Origin: CAYYMZ01 sp964473025
GTDB lineage: Bacteria; Patescibacteriota; UBA1384; DTJR01
Direction: 5' to 3'
Assembly: GCA_964473025.1 (NCBI GenBank)
Contig: CAYYMZ010000010.1
Span: 1-32,036, forward strand
DNA length: 32,036 nucleotides
Made by a program: the position numbers and the translations under genes. The notes under the pieces were generated by a model. That model was not told where the DNA came from. It saw only the letters and a program-made list of their open reading frames with translations, and searched no databases. This document shows positions 1 through 7,042 of this stretch, one piece after another. How positions within the stretch are numbered: the first letter of the stretch is position 1; each line of letters begins with the position of its first letter.

Positions 1-58
1 TAAATTACCTGATAAAATACAGGCAAGTGTTACCGATGTCCCCAACCAGTACAAGGGA

Positions 59-87
59 TTGACATTTTGGGTAAAAAAAACTACAAT
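59..87 (+). promoter_or_regulatory. Sigma70-like promoter of the first small-gene unit
   Basis: TTGACA at 59-64, a 17-nt spacer, then TACAAT at 82-87. This near-consensus promoter would start transcription near 94, giving a leader of about 32 nt before the ATG at 126. Confidence 0.7.
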
Positions 88-125
88 TTCCGCAGACAGA
101 AATCCTGAATCCCGGGAGGTTACAT

Positions 126-395
126 ATGGGTTACGACTGGACCGTAGATTGTGGAAAAGCACCTGTTTGTGGCAGGTGTGAGCACCAAATTGACACTGTG
201 AGAGAAATCCCCGACATAGTCGTTATGAACTACTTGGGGGCAACTGCCCGCCGACCCGATCCGACCGATGGCGATGGGACGAGTATCCCAAACGTTTTGA
301 GGCGCATTGATTGCGAACGCGCCAGCATTGATCGCGGATCGAACCCACGCATCAGCCGAGATGGGCAAACCTGCGACGAGTTTGACGAAAAGTAA
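126..395 (+). CDS. Small CxxCxH-type protein, function unknown (first of a pair)
   Basis: An 89-residue protein that I do not recognise. The ATG at 126 follows a strong Shine-Dalgarno (GGGAGGT, 115-121) and a near-consensus promoter, so expression is well supported. Near the N-terminus it has PVCGRCEHQ, and a further Cys lies in the second half (RRIDCER), suggesting a possible zinc site. The next gene has the same PVCxxCxHQ...TVRE block, so the two are probably diverged tandem duplicates. Base composition is visibly GC-richer than in the neighbouring tatD and atp genes. It has no signal peptide or membrane segment and is likely cytoplasmic. The gene ends 13 nt before the next start, so the pair forms one operon. 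Confidence 0.7.
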   Translation: MGYDWTVDCGKAPVCGRCEHQIDTVREIPDIVVMNYLGATARRPDPTDGDGTSIPNVLRRIDCERASIDRGSNPRISRDGQTCDEFDEK

Positions 396-408
396 GGGAG
401 GGGAAAGG

Positions 409-717
409 ATGGAAATCTACTACGGCTCGGACGGAGGATTCGGGCAAAAGCCTGTCTGCTCCCTCTGCCGGCATCAGTGCAGCAGGATAGAGACAGTCAG
501 GGAGAAGATCTCGACTGGCCGTGGGGGATTCTTCCTCCGTAGAGATGTTGCTCACGATAGCAGCGGAAGAGAATTACCTACCACCGGGTCTTTCGTCAGG
601 TGCGATCTGGTGGCTGTTGGACAAACCACCAATCTGCCCAACCTCTCGTCGGATGTATGCTCCAGGTTGAGCATGCGGAAACTCAGCAGAACATCTTTGC
701 CTCGAGTTCACACCTAG
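409..717 (+). CDS. Small CxxCxH-type protein, function unknown (second of a pair)
   Basis: A 102-residue protein. The frame is open from 307, but the ATG at 409 is the likely start because AAGGGAGGGG (394-403) sits just upstream and overlaps the end of the previous gene. It carries QKPVCSLCRHQ followed by TVREK, the block shared with the upstream protein, and a later Cys (FVRCDL). The C-terminus is basic and Ser/Arg-rich. Metal binding by the Cys/His cluster is an inference; no known family was recognised. It shares a promoter with the upstream gene and is followed by a strong hairpin terminator. GC-rich composition sets it apart from its surroundings. Confidence 0.7.
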   Translation: MEIYYGSDGGFGQKPVCSLCRHQCSRIETVREKISTGRGGFFLRRDVAHDSSGRELPTTGSFVRCDLVAVGQTTNLPNLSSDVCSRLSMRKLSRTSLPRVHT

Positions 718-780
718 GGCACTTGCCCTTCTAGGGGCCGCGAGTAGAGCAACCATCTACCCGCGGCCCTTCACCTTTTT
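718..780 (+). terminator. Rho-independent terminator, possibly bidirectional
   Basis: A GGGCCGCG arm (735-742) plus GTAG (744-747) pairs with CTAC (757-760) and CGCGGCCC (762-769), followed by a T-rich run. A smaller AGGGCA/TGCCCT hairpin lies just upstream (about 715-730). It separates the convergent small-gene unit and tatD. Confidence 0.75.
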
Positions 781-1648
781 AGCCCAACTTAAAAAATTCT
801 TTTGCGTTTTGAGTGGTCGCTTCGGCAACTTTTTCTAAATTGAGACATTTAATCTCGGCAATTTTTTTCGCGACTTCTAAGACATGTGCCGGTTCGTTTC
901 TTTTTACCCCGTTAGAGAACGATTCTGCATTCTCTTGGGGATGAGTGGAACTTACTAATTCAGTATCATTATTTTCCCTAACGGGGTGAATCCCCTGCGA
1001 TCGCAACGGCTCCGGCACAATATAGGGTGCATCTGTTTCAATAAGGATTTTCTCAAGCGGCGCTCTTTCTATCACTTTTTTTAAAGTTTTATTGCCATAG
1101 GTGATATTGCCGGTAAATGATAAATAAAATCCTTTATCGAGGATAACTTCGGCAAACTTCCAATCCGAGGAAAAACAATGAAACACGATCTTGGGTAATT
1201 TTTTAAAACTTTCCAAAACCTCCAATATCTCCTCATCCGCCTCGCGGTTATGACAGATCAGGGGCAAATTAAACTTTAGCGCTAAATCAATATGGCGGCG
1301 AAATAACTTCTCTTGCTCATTTTTAGTTTTTTTTTCCTTGTCGTGATAAAAATCAAAGCCACACTCGCCTATTGCCACCGCATCGGGAGCTAAGCGTTCG
1401 ATTTCAGAAAATTTTTCCAGTTCATCTGCGTGAACAGGATGAATGCCAATTCCGGCCGCGGCAAAATTTGCGCCAAACTTTTCATTTAGATCTTTAGCCA
1501 TTTTGACCGCTGAAATTGAATTATCGATATTTGAACCTGGGATAATTATTTTATCAATTCCCAAATCCCTTGCCATCTTGACCACAGATAAAAAATCGCC
1601 CTTAAAGGCGTTGAAATTTAAATGACAATGAGTGTCTATGAGCTTCAT
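779..1648 (-). CDS. tatD: TatD family metal-dependent hydrolase with an internal repeat insertion
   Basis: TatD-type DNase/hydrolase, a TIM-barrel metal enzyme. Visible metal ligands are HCH at residues 7-9, Glu95 in GECGFDF, His133 in CHNR, His157 in FHCFS and Asp206 in ETDAPY. The length of 289 residues exceeds the usual 255-265 because about 32 residues (roughly 217-248) are inserted between the usual PxPxR and KRNEPAHV segments. The inserted DNA is an imperfect palindrome (see the repeat at 905-1000). The frame is intact and all ligands are kept, so the enzyme may still be active; the insert lies in a loop close to the substrate-side motif. The start codon overlaps the stop of the upstream exported-protein gene by 1 nt (TAATG), indicating translational coupling. 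Confidence 0.93.
   Translation of the reverse strand: MKLIDTHCHLNFNAFKGDFLSVVKMARDLGIDKIIIPGSNIDNSISAVKMAKDLNEKFGANFAAAGIGIHPVHADELEKFSEIERLAPDAVAIGECGFDFYHDKEKKTKNEQEKLFRRHIDLALKFNLPLICHNREADEEILEVLESFKKLPKIVFHCFSSDWKFAEVILDKGFYLSFTGNITYGNKTLKKVIERAPLEKILIETDAPYIVPEPLRSQGIHPVRENNDTELVSSTHPQENAESFSNGVKRNEPAHVLEVAKKIAEIKCLNLEKVAEATTQNAKEFFKLG
905..1000. repeat. Palindromic element inserted in frame in tatD
   Basis: Arms CCCCGTTAG (907-915) and CTAACGGGG (978-986) form an inverted repeat whose flanks also match imperfectly. An inner AGAGAA/TTCTCT stem lies at 914-919 and 930-935. The segment encodes about 32 residues absent from typical TatD, between residues 217 and 248. A perfect TGCGATCGCA palindrome (996-1005) lies at its edge. 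Confidence 0.65.
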
Positions 1649-2499
1649 TATTGTGCTATGATGCTCAAATTTACAACCCGATTAGTTGTCCGTCTTAAAT
1701 AAAACCAAAAGTAACTTTTGGCGGGTATTTTTGAGATCTGGGTATCCGAGTCGGAATCACCCAAAACCTTAACCGCTGTTTTGACATCAGAAGATGTGCC
1801 ATTGACGATCACATTAACATCAACGCTGGCCCGGTGATTTTGCGAGTTTGTCGCCTCAAGGGCGGTCATCTGAACCCCGTCAGAATATTTTAAATTAATC
1901 TGCGCAAGTAATCCCGGCAAAGTTGTGGTATCCCCCGGATAGTATAATAAATGCCAACCGCGAGAAATCATTTCGTCTGCGGGAGGTAGTAAATTAAAAT
2001 TCTGATCTGCGGGTCGGACTTGAGCTGTCTTAAACGCAAAGTCAATTGCAGACGAACCAGGATTGTAAACATAATAACCAAATGGCGGATGGGGATCGAT
2101 GGAGGTTGCCTTTTCATTTGCATCAGGATAGGTCGACCAAACACGGGTTGGATAAGCGGGATCATTAAAACTATACAACACCAATCCCGATCCATCAAAA
2201 TCACCTATATCGTATCCGTATAAACTCTTTCCACTAATTAGCGTCCACCCAGGGGCAAAAGTAAATTCACCGGTAAGACTTTCGGGGCTGGGAGGATTCT
2301 CGACCCCCGCCGGCTCAGCCGGAGTTGGTGGATTAGCAATGTCGGCAAAGATTACACTTTTTCCGCGAAGATAACTGGCACCGCCAATAATTAAAGCGGC
2401 ACCGAGCAAAAAAAGAGCTAGCGATACGCCAACCAAAACCTTGCTATTTGGCTTATTTTTTTTGATTACCTTGTCTTCGAGTCGTTCAAATAAATTCAT
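1648..2499 (-). CDS. Membrane-anchored exported protein with GYYVY/FWFYL module
   Basis: A 283-residue protein of unknown function. The basic N-terminus is followed by one hydrophobic segment at about residues 22-42, then a Pro-rich linker (PPTPAEP...PPSPES) and an extracellular part. That part repeats features of the C-terminal module in the proteins at 2929-4140 and 19900-21900: an opening GW segment, FGYYVYNPG, a second RGWHLL segment and IPAxxxFWFYL near the C-terminus. Here about 15 residues follow FWFYL instead of the protein ending there. It is the third exported-protein gene of the rsmI-tatD run, starts 3 nt after the stop of the gene before it, and its stop overlaps the tatD start. 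A cell-surface role is inferred. Confidence 0.75.
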   Translation of the reverse strand: MNLFERLEDKVIKKNKPNSKVLVGVSLALFLLGAALIIGGASYLRGKSVIFADIANPPTPAEPAGVENPPSPESLTGEFTFAPGWTLISGKSLYGYDIGDFDGSGLVLYSFNDPAYPTRVWSTYPDANEKATSIDPHPPFGYYVYNPGSSAIDFAFKTAQVRPADQNFNLLPPADEMISRGWHLLYYPGDTTTLPGLLAQINLKYSDGVQMTALEATNSQNHRASVDVNVIVNGTSSDVKTAVKVLGDSDSDTQISKIPAKSYFWFYLRRTTNRVVNLSIIAQ

Positions 2500-2502
2500 T
2501 AG

Positions 2503-2907
2503 TTATGGTTTTGTTTGGATAAAGACCGCAGGCAAAAGCGAAGTATCTGTAGCGTAAATTGCAAACTGATCATATGGTGAGATTTTAGTAATATTTTTTC
2601 CTAATATTTCTTTGCCATCATTTTTTGCAACTTCATTTATTATTCCCCTTTGGGTTGCCTCAGAAACCGACATCAAGCTGCCGTTTATGCCAATAATTTT
2701 ACTCTCTTTTGTTACACTCCACGCTCCGTTGGTAAAATTATTCCAACCCGTCTTTAAGGGAATTGAATTGTCGGTCGCGTCTTCAACGCCCACGCTACTT
2801 GCCTCAATCGGTTGATTTTGTGCCAAATAGACGTAACCGCCAAAAACGGCGCTGACAACCAGCAAGACGCTTAGTGCGATCAGACCATATCTTGAATCTT
2901 TGTTCAT
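2503..2907 (-). CDS. Small membrane-anchored exported protein, unknown function
   Basis: About 134 residues. A short charged N-terminus precedes a hydrophobic segment (about residues 8-29), after which the chain is predicted to be outside the cell. It contains LKTGWNNF, resembling the opening GW segment of the module in neighbouring exported proteins, but lacks the GYYVY and FWFYL parts, so it may be a reduced relative. Two adjacent starts are possible, GTG at 2910 and ATG at 2907; both follow GAGGG at 2917-2921, and ATG is chosen because of its codon. The next gene begins 3 nt after its stop, so they are co-transcribed. Confidence 0.7.
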   Translation of the reverse strand: MNKDSRYGLIALSVLLVVSAVFGGYVYLAQNQPIEASSVGVEDATDNSIPLKTGWNNFTNGAWSVTKESKIIGINGSLMSVSEATQRGIINEVAKNDGKEILGKNITKISPYDQFAIYATDTSLLPAVFIQTKP

Positions 2908-2928
2908 CACTTAAAACCCTCTTACAAT

Positions 2929-4140
2929 TTACTCAAACAAATAAAACCAAAATGGTGTTCCAGCCGGTATCATGACTGTGTCGATATTGGTACTATCGAC
3001 CTTAACGGTCTTGAAAGCGGCATTCGGATCGGTCGTATTCCCGTCAATAATCTCAAACAGCGTGCCGTAACCGCGGCTTGTACTTGGATCACCGGGGAGA
3101 AGATCTCTAAGTGTCGTTTGTGTAAAACAACCGTCTTCAACGCATGCATTAACTGCACCTTTGTTTAGTACGTTTAGCTGGATATCACCGAGTGACTGCC
3201 CGGCATTCACTTGTGATACGGAAAGAATATTCCAACCGCGCCTGACCTTAATTAGTTCTTCGTTGCTGACAGCGTGAGATGCAGGGTTAACCGTAAGACT
3301 CAGAGTTATTTCAACTCCTGGGTTATAAACATAATAACCGATTTGGTTGAAGAAATACGGGATGCTTGAGCCCGCAGCGGTTGAGCGCCAGGTTTTTTGC
3401 CCTAAACGGTTGAAGTCGAATATTGTCATTCCCGCATCCGTTATTGTACTAGTGCCCAAAACGTCGCTGTTCGGTGCAACCACCGTGTTAAAACCATGTT
3501 TTAATTTGACAGAAAAGGGAGTCGGGACTGGCGTTGTAAACTGTTCGTTTAAATTAATGGCTTGGCTAATACAGGATTGTGGGTGTGCTAATCCATCCGT
3601 GCCGCCGTTTAACATTAGCGCCTTGATATTGGTTGTATAATCCAATACAGAACCCTGTTTTGACTGGTACCAATATTTACCCGAAGCGACCGAAACGTTG
3701 CGATGATCAAAAATTAATCTCTGGCTTTGGTTGTTGTTTTTCCAATCCAGGGTAATTGTCCCGTCCTTGCCATCACCGTAAGCAAAATTATTTAAGTTCT
3801 GAAATCCGTAGGTAAAACTTACTATACCTCCGTTACCCGCACGGCTGATTTCTTTAGCACTGAGCAAAATTTTAAAATCCTTCGCCTGCGCGTTGTGCAC
3901 AATATAGGCGGAGGCATTCTTTCCAAATATCGCTATATCCTCGTCACTTAGGGTTGCCACCTGCACCGTCGTACCGGACTGGCAGTTCTGGGTGGTACTA
4001 GTTGTGGTTGCAGTTGCGGTTTTGTTTGAATGGGCAGATATTTCCGGCATATTCACTAAAACAATTCCACTCGCCAAAGAAACAACTGCAACAGCAATAT
4101 AACTCAAGATAAAACTCCGCTGGATGAGAGGTCTTTTCAT
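2929..4140 (-). CDS. Exported two-part protein ending in FWFYLFE
   Basis: 403 residues, function unknown. Strong Shine-Dalgarno AAAGGAGG lies just before the ATG. The N-terminal hydrophobic segment (about residues 10-30) is a signal or anchor, followed by a Thr/Ser-rich stretch. Residues about 55-205 form one domain I cannot assign; about 213-403 form the recurring module. Landmarks are KHGFNTVV, FDFNRLGQKTWR, GYYVYNPG, VRRGWNIL, two Cys (CVEDGCF), DGNTTDPN, and IPAGTPFWFYLFE at the very C-terminus. The last 70 residues are strikingly similar to the end of the protein at 19900-21900. Placement of the module at the extreme C-terminus could mean a sorting or surface-attachment role; this is inference. 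Confidence 0.78.
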   Translation of the reverse strand: MKRPLIQRSFILSYIAVAVVSLASGIVLVNMPEISAHSNKTATATTTSTTQNCQSGTTVQVATLSDEDIAIFGKNASAYIVHNAQAKDFKILLSAKEISRAGNGGIVSFTYGFQNLNNFAYGDGKDGTITLDWKNNNQSQRLIFDHRNVSVASGKYWYQSKQGSVLDYTTNIKALMLNGGTDGLAHPQSCISQAINLNEQFTTPVPTPFSVKLKHGFNTVVAPNSDVLGTSTITDAGMTIFDFNRLGQKTWRSTAAGSSIPYFFNQIGYYVYNPGVEITLSLTVNPASHAVSNEELIKVRRGWNILSVSQVNAGQSLGDIQLNVLNKGAVNACVEDGCFTQTTLRDLLPGDPSTSRGYGTLFEIIDGNTTDPNAAFKTVKVDSTNIDTVMIPAGTPFWFYLFE

Positions 4141-4178
4141 TTTCCTCCTTTAATCAACCTAAAAACATTCTGGCAGAT

Positions 4179-4838
4179 TTATCTCTTCCTAACAAGGGAA
4201 AAAACAAACTCGCCTTGCTCTCTCATGGTATCAATATCTTTCTGGCTCTTCAAGTCAAAAAATCTGATTTCCTCGAATTTTTTAGTCAGTTCTCTTCCCA
4301 GCAAAATATCAAATTCTTCGAGATTATCTTTAAGAAAATTCAGGGTCTTTATTATCCTGTGCGGAGATTCATAGAAAAAAACTGGGTGTTCGCTGTCTTT
4401 AATAGTTTTAATCATTGTCTGGCGGCCCTTCTTTTTGGGGAAGTAACCAAGAAAGGTAAATTGGGAACAGGAAAAAGGCGCTGTGGCAATTAGGGCGGTT
4501 AGTGCCGAGGGACCCGGAATTGGCGAGACAGAAATTCCCGATTTTAGAGCTTCTTCTACCAGCTTTCCACCGGGGTCAGAAAGGTTGGGCGTTCCGGCAT
4601 CCGAAACCAAAGCAATGTCTCTTCCCTCCTGCAACTGCCCAATAACCCAATTTATCTTATCGTCTGACGCGTGTTCGTGAAAAGAAACAAGGCGTGTCTT
4701 GATTTCATATCTTTGCATGAGTTTGCCGGTTTGCCTTGTATCCTCGGCCAAAACAAAGTCGACGGATCTTAAAATGTCCGTTGCGCGGAATGTAATGTCC
4801 CCCAAATTACCGATTGGTGTTGAAACGAGATATAGCAT
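4179..4838 (-). CDS. rsmI: 16S rRNA 2'-O-ribose C1402 methyltransferase RsmI, short form
   Basis: Tetrapyrrole-methylase-fold enzyme that methylates 16S rRNA C1402 using S-adenosylmethionine. Family signatures are STPIGNLGDIT (6-16), AEDTRQTGKL (31-40), DAGTPNLSDPG (80-90), PIPGPSAL (107-113) and the GYFPKKKGRQ segment near 131. At 219 residues it is shorter than typical bacterial RsmI (about 270-290) and appears to lack the small C-terminal domain. It is transcribed divergently from the atp operon and lies 38 nt upstream of the exported-protein gene, so it probably heads the run that ends in tatD. Confidence 0.93.
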   Translation of the reverse strand: MLYLVSTPIGNLGDITFRATDILRSVDFVLAEDTRQTGKLMQRYEIKTRLVSFHEHASDDKINWVIGQLQEGRDIALVSDAGTPNLSDPGGKLVEEALKSGISVSPIPGPSALTALIATAPFSCSQFTFLGYFPKKKGRQTMIKTIKDSEHPVFFYESPHRIIKTLNFLKDNLEEFDILLGRELTKKFEEIRFFDLKSQKDIDTMREQGEFVFSLVRKR

Positions 4839-4867
4839 GGGCGTAAAATTAGCTTACAGGATGGATT

Positions 4868-4896
4868 TTGACACATTTCCTTCTATTTGTTAATAT
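4868..4896 (+). promoter_or_regulatory. Promoter of the ATP synthase operon
   Basis: TTGACA at 4868-4873, 17-nt spacer, TAATAT at 4891-4896. The predicted start of transcription (about 4903) lies only some 9 nt before the ATG at 4912, so the TTGAGG Shine-Dalgarno (4901-4906) may be only partly transcribed. Confidence 0.7.
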
Positions 4897-4911
4897 CTCC
4901 TTGAGGCATGT

Positions 4912-5139
4912 ATGAAAAAAAGCCTTGTTTTTTCTTTGTCGTTTATCGGATCAATCGGCTTCGCCACTGCCTTGCCCCTGGTTATCTTTGCATTATTAGG
5001 ACGTTTCTTCGACCGGATGTTTAACAGTTCCCCCTATCTGCTTTTGACAGGCATCGCCACCGCCACCGTAATTATTTTCTTCATCCTGAGAAAAATCGTC
5101 CGTGAGGCATCGGAAAAAATAAAAGAAATTCAAGATTAA
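4912..5139 (+). CDS. AtpZ/AtpI-like ATP synthase accessory membrane protein
   Basis: A 75-residue protein with two hydrophobic helices (about 5-30 and 40-58) and a charged C-terminal tail (EASEKIKEIQD). Its size, topology and position as first gene of the atp operon match the AtpI/AtpZ group of small proteins implicated in c-ring assembly and ion transport. Sequence signatures in this group are weak, so the assignment leans on context. The gene ends one base before the atpB start. Confidence 0.7.
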   Translation: MKKSLVFSLSFIGSIGFATALPLVIFALLGRFFDRMFNSSPYLLLTGIATATVIIFFILRKIVREASEKIKEIQD

Positions 5140-5140
5140 A

Positions 5141-5869
5141 ATGGAAATTTCACTTGCCGCCGAACAAGTCGCTCATTTAGGTCCATTGCCGATTACGAAC
5201 AGCATGATTTTGTCATGGATTGTGTCAGCAGGTCTGATTTTGGTCACAACTTTTTCTCTGCGGAATTTAAAATCGATCCCTTCCGGAATACAAAATTTTT
5301 TCGAAACAATCGTCGAAGCGCTTTTCAATCTTGCGAACAGCATCCTGGATGATGAAAAAGCGACCAAAAAATATTTTGCATTAGTTGCCACGATTTTTAT
5401 TTTTATCGTGACGAACAACTGGATCGGTTTGGTACCGGGCGTCGGATCGATCGGCATAATGGAACACGGAGAGTTTGTACCGCTTTTACGCGGCGCCAAC
5501 GCTGACTTAAACACAACATTAGCCCTCGCAATAGTTGCCGTGATTGCCATCCAAATCTTTGGCGTCGCGGCAATCGGCACCTTTAAATATGCCAAAAAGT
5601 TCATCAATTTTAACGGTCCGATTAACTTTTTTATTGGCATCATTGAGTTAATCTCAGAATTTGCTAAGATGGTTTCGTTTTCATTTCGTTTATTCGGCAA
5701 TATTTTTGCCGGTGAAGTGCTGCTGACAATCGTGGCTTTCCTGGTGCCCCTTATCGCACCGCTTCCATTTTTCGCCCTCGAGATTTTTGTCGGCGCAGTT
5801 CAGGCACTGGTTTTTTCAATGTTGGTTTTGGTGTTTATAAAAATGGCAATCACAGACGTGAGCCATTAA
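5141..5869 (+). CDS. atpB: ATP synthase F0 subunit a
   Basis: 242-residue integral membrane stator subunit forming the proton half-channels beside the c-ring. Several hydrophobic helices are evident. The essential arginine is Arg183 in SFSFRLFGNIFAGE, with Asn187 and Glu192 nearby; the last helix carries VGAVQALVFSML with the conserved Gln221. Length and motif order are typical of bacterial subunit a. It starts two bases after the accessory gene ends, so the two are translated together. Confidence 0.95.
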   Translation: MEISLAAEQVAHLGPLPITNSMILSWIVSAGLILVTTFSLRNLKSIPSGIQNFFETIVEALFNLANSILDDEKATKKYFALVATIFIFIVTNNWIGLVPGVGSIGIMEHGEFVPLLRGANADLNTTLALAIVAVIAIQIFGVAAIGTFKYAKKFINFNGPINFFIGIIELISEFAKMVSFSFRLFGNIFAGEVLLTIVAFLVPLIAPLPFFALEIFVGAVQALVFSMLVLVFIKMAITDVSH

Positions 5870-5926
5870 CGGATCAGGATTAAGAACAAATAATTAAAAA
5901 TAACAAATAATTTTTTGGAGGTTAGT

Positions 5927-6172
5927 ATGGAGCCAACAACAGGCATTTCCCCAGAGGTTGTCAAAATGATCGCCGCGGCGGCAACAATTGCAATCGGCGC
6001 AATCGCACCGGCATTGGCCATCGGCATGATCGGTTCTAAGGGACTTGAGGCCATCGGCCGAAATCCCGAAGCGGCTGGAAAGGTTCAGACCTCGATGGTT
6101 TTAGGTCTTGCCTTTGCTGAGGCTGTCGCCATCTATGTTTTGGTTATCGCGCTGGTCATTAAATTCGTCTAA
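5927..6172 (+). CDS. atpE: ATP synthase F0 subunit c
   Basis: 81-residue hairpin subunit of the rotating ring. The ATG at 5927 is chosen because GGAGG (5917-5921) sits at normal spacing; the frame is open from a TTG at 5915 that lies over the ribosome site. Helix 1 has the small-residue AIGAIAPALAIG pattern, the polar loop is GRNPEA (44-49), and helix 2 carries the ion-binding Glu65 in LAFAEAVAIY. The sodium-site residues known from sodium-type rings (Gln at position 32 and Ser/Thr after the Glu) are Ile32 and Ala66 here, so proton coupling is inferred. A 57-nt AT-rich spacer precedes it. Confidence 0.95.
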   Translation: MEPTTGISPEVVKMIAAAATIAIGAIAPALAIGMIGSKGLEAIGRNPEAAGKVQTSMVLGLAFAEAVAIYVLVIALVIKFV

Positions 6173-6174
6173 AT

Positions 6175-6654
6175 ATGTCAGGATTAGCATCGCTTGGTAT
6201 TGATTGGAAGCTTCTGATTGCACAGGCAATCAACTTCTTGATATTGCTTTTAATCCTCAATAAATTTCTCTTCAAGCCAGTTGTCCAACTGCTTTCCGAC
6301 CGCAAGAAAAGAGTCGAAGAAGGAATAAAGCAATCAGAGCTGGCAAAAGTCGAGTTAGGGAAAGCGCAGGAACAAGCAAGAAAGATAATGGGCAAAGCGG
6401 TTGACGATGCTCAAAAGTTGCAAAATGAAAGCAAAAAAACAGCCGAGCAAGAGGTAACTAAAACCTTGACTTCGGCCCAAAAGCGCGCCGAAAAAATCAT
6501 CGAAGGGGCCAAATCTTCGGCCGTTACTGAGCAAGAAAAAGTCGAGCGACAAGCAAAAGCGAAGATTGCCGAATTAGTTACGGTAGCCGTTGAAAAAATC
6601 TTGGAGCAAAAGCAGGACGAAAAAGAAATCGACCGCCTAATCCAAAAGATATGA
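6175..6654 (+). CDS. atpF: ATP synthase F0 subunit b
   Basis: 159-residue peripheral stalk subunit. One N-terminal membrane helix (about 14-35) is followed by FKPVVQLLSDRKKRVEEGI, typical of the b-subunit tether, then a long highly charged Ala/Glu/Lys/Gln coiled coil to the C-terminus. It starts two bases after atpE ends and overlaps atpH by 4 nt (ATGA). Confidence 0.93.
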   Translation: MSGLASLGIDWKLLIAQAINFLILLLILNKFLFKPVVQLLSDRKKRVEEGIKQSELAKVELGKAQEQARKIMGKAVDDAQKLQNESKKTAEQEVTKTLTSAQKRAEKIIEGAKSSAVTEQEKVERQAKAKIAELVTVAVEKILEQKQDEKEIDRLIQKI

Positions 6655-7040
6655 AAAAAAACCTTAATGTCTTAGCCCAAACCGTTTCCGACAAATTGAC
6701 CCAAAATAATGTCAAAGATATGGCCGAAGCGTTGTGGTTTGAACTGCAACTTGGCAAGAAGACGGGTCAGCTCGATCACCTGCTTGAAAAAATACGCGCG
6801 AAAATCGCTCAAAAAAAAGAGATGGGTTTGGCGAGAATCATCTCAAAAGAACAATTAGACAAAAAAACAATCGAGGCGATTGAGGAAAAATTAGAAAAAA
6901 AATACAGCCGCAAGTTTGAGTTAATTTCTATTGTCGATCCGGAAGTCCTGGGCGGATTCAAAATCCAAATAGATGATGAGGTTATTGATTTTAGCTGGCG
7001 GGAAAAACTAAATGCAATTAAAACAAGGATGGTAGGATGA
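6651..7040 (+). CDS. atpH: ATP synthase F1 subunit delta, short
   Basis: 129 residues, clearly shorter than the usual 170-185. The C-terminal half is recognisable: a long charged helix, then VDPEVLGGFKIQIDDEVIDFSW, matching the conserved delta C-terminal segment (usually VDPxLIGG...IGdkviDgS). The N-terminal alpha-helical domain that binds subunit alpha is reduced and I cannot align it confidently. It overlaps atpF by 4 nt. It is followed by a 144-nt gap, mostly a large inverted repeat, before atpA. Confidence 0.87.
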   Translation: MKKNLNVLAQTVSDKLTQNNVKDMAEALWFELQLGKKTGQLDHLLEKIRAKIAQKKEMGLARIISKEQLDKKTIEAIEEKLEKKYSRKFELISIVDPEVLGGFKIQIDDEVIDFSWREKLNAIKTRMVG

Positions 7041-7042
7041 TA

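Noticed and set aside
996..1005. TGCGATCGCA, similar to the cyanobacterial HIP1 octamer
   Set aside because: Only one copy noticed; not enough to claim a HIP1-type repeat system or a cyanobacterial origin.
5173..5700. A 175-residue minus-strand ORF inside atpB
   Set aside because: Shadow of a well-supported atpB; no ribosome site and atypical composition.
5927..6172. Sodium-coupled ATP synthase
   Set aside because: The c subunit lacks the Gln and Ser/Thr ligands of the known sodium site (Ile32 and Ala66), so proton coupling is more likely.
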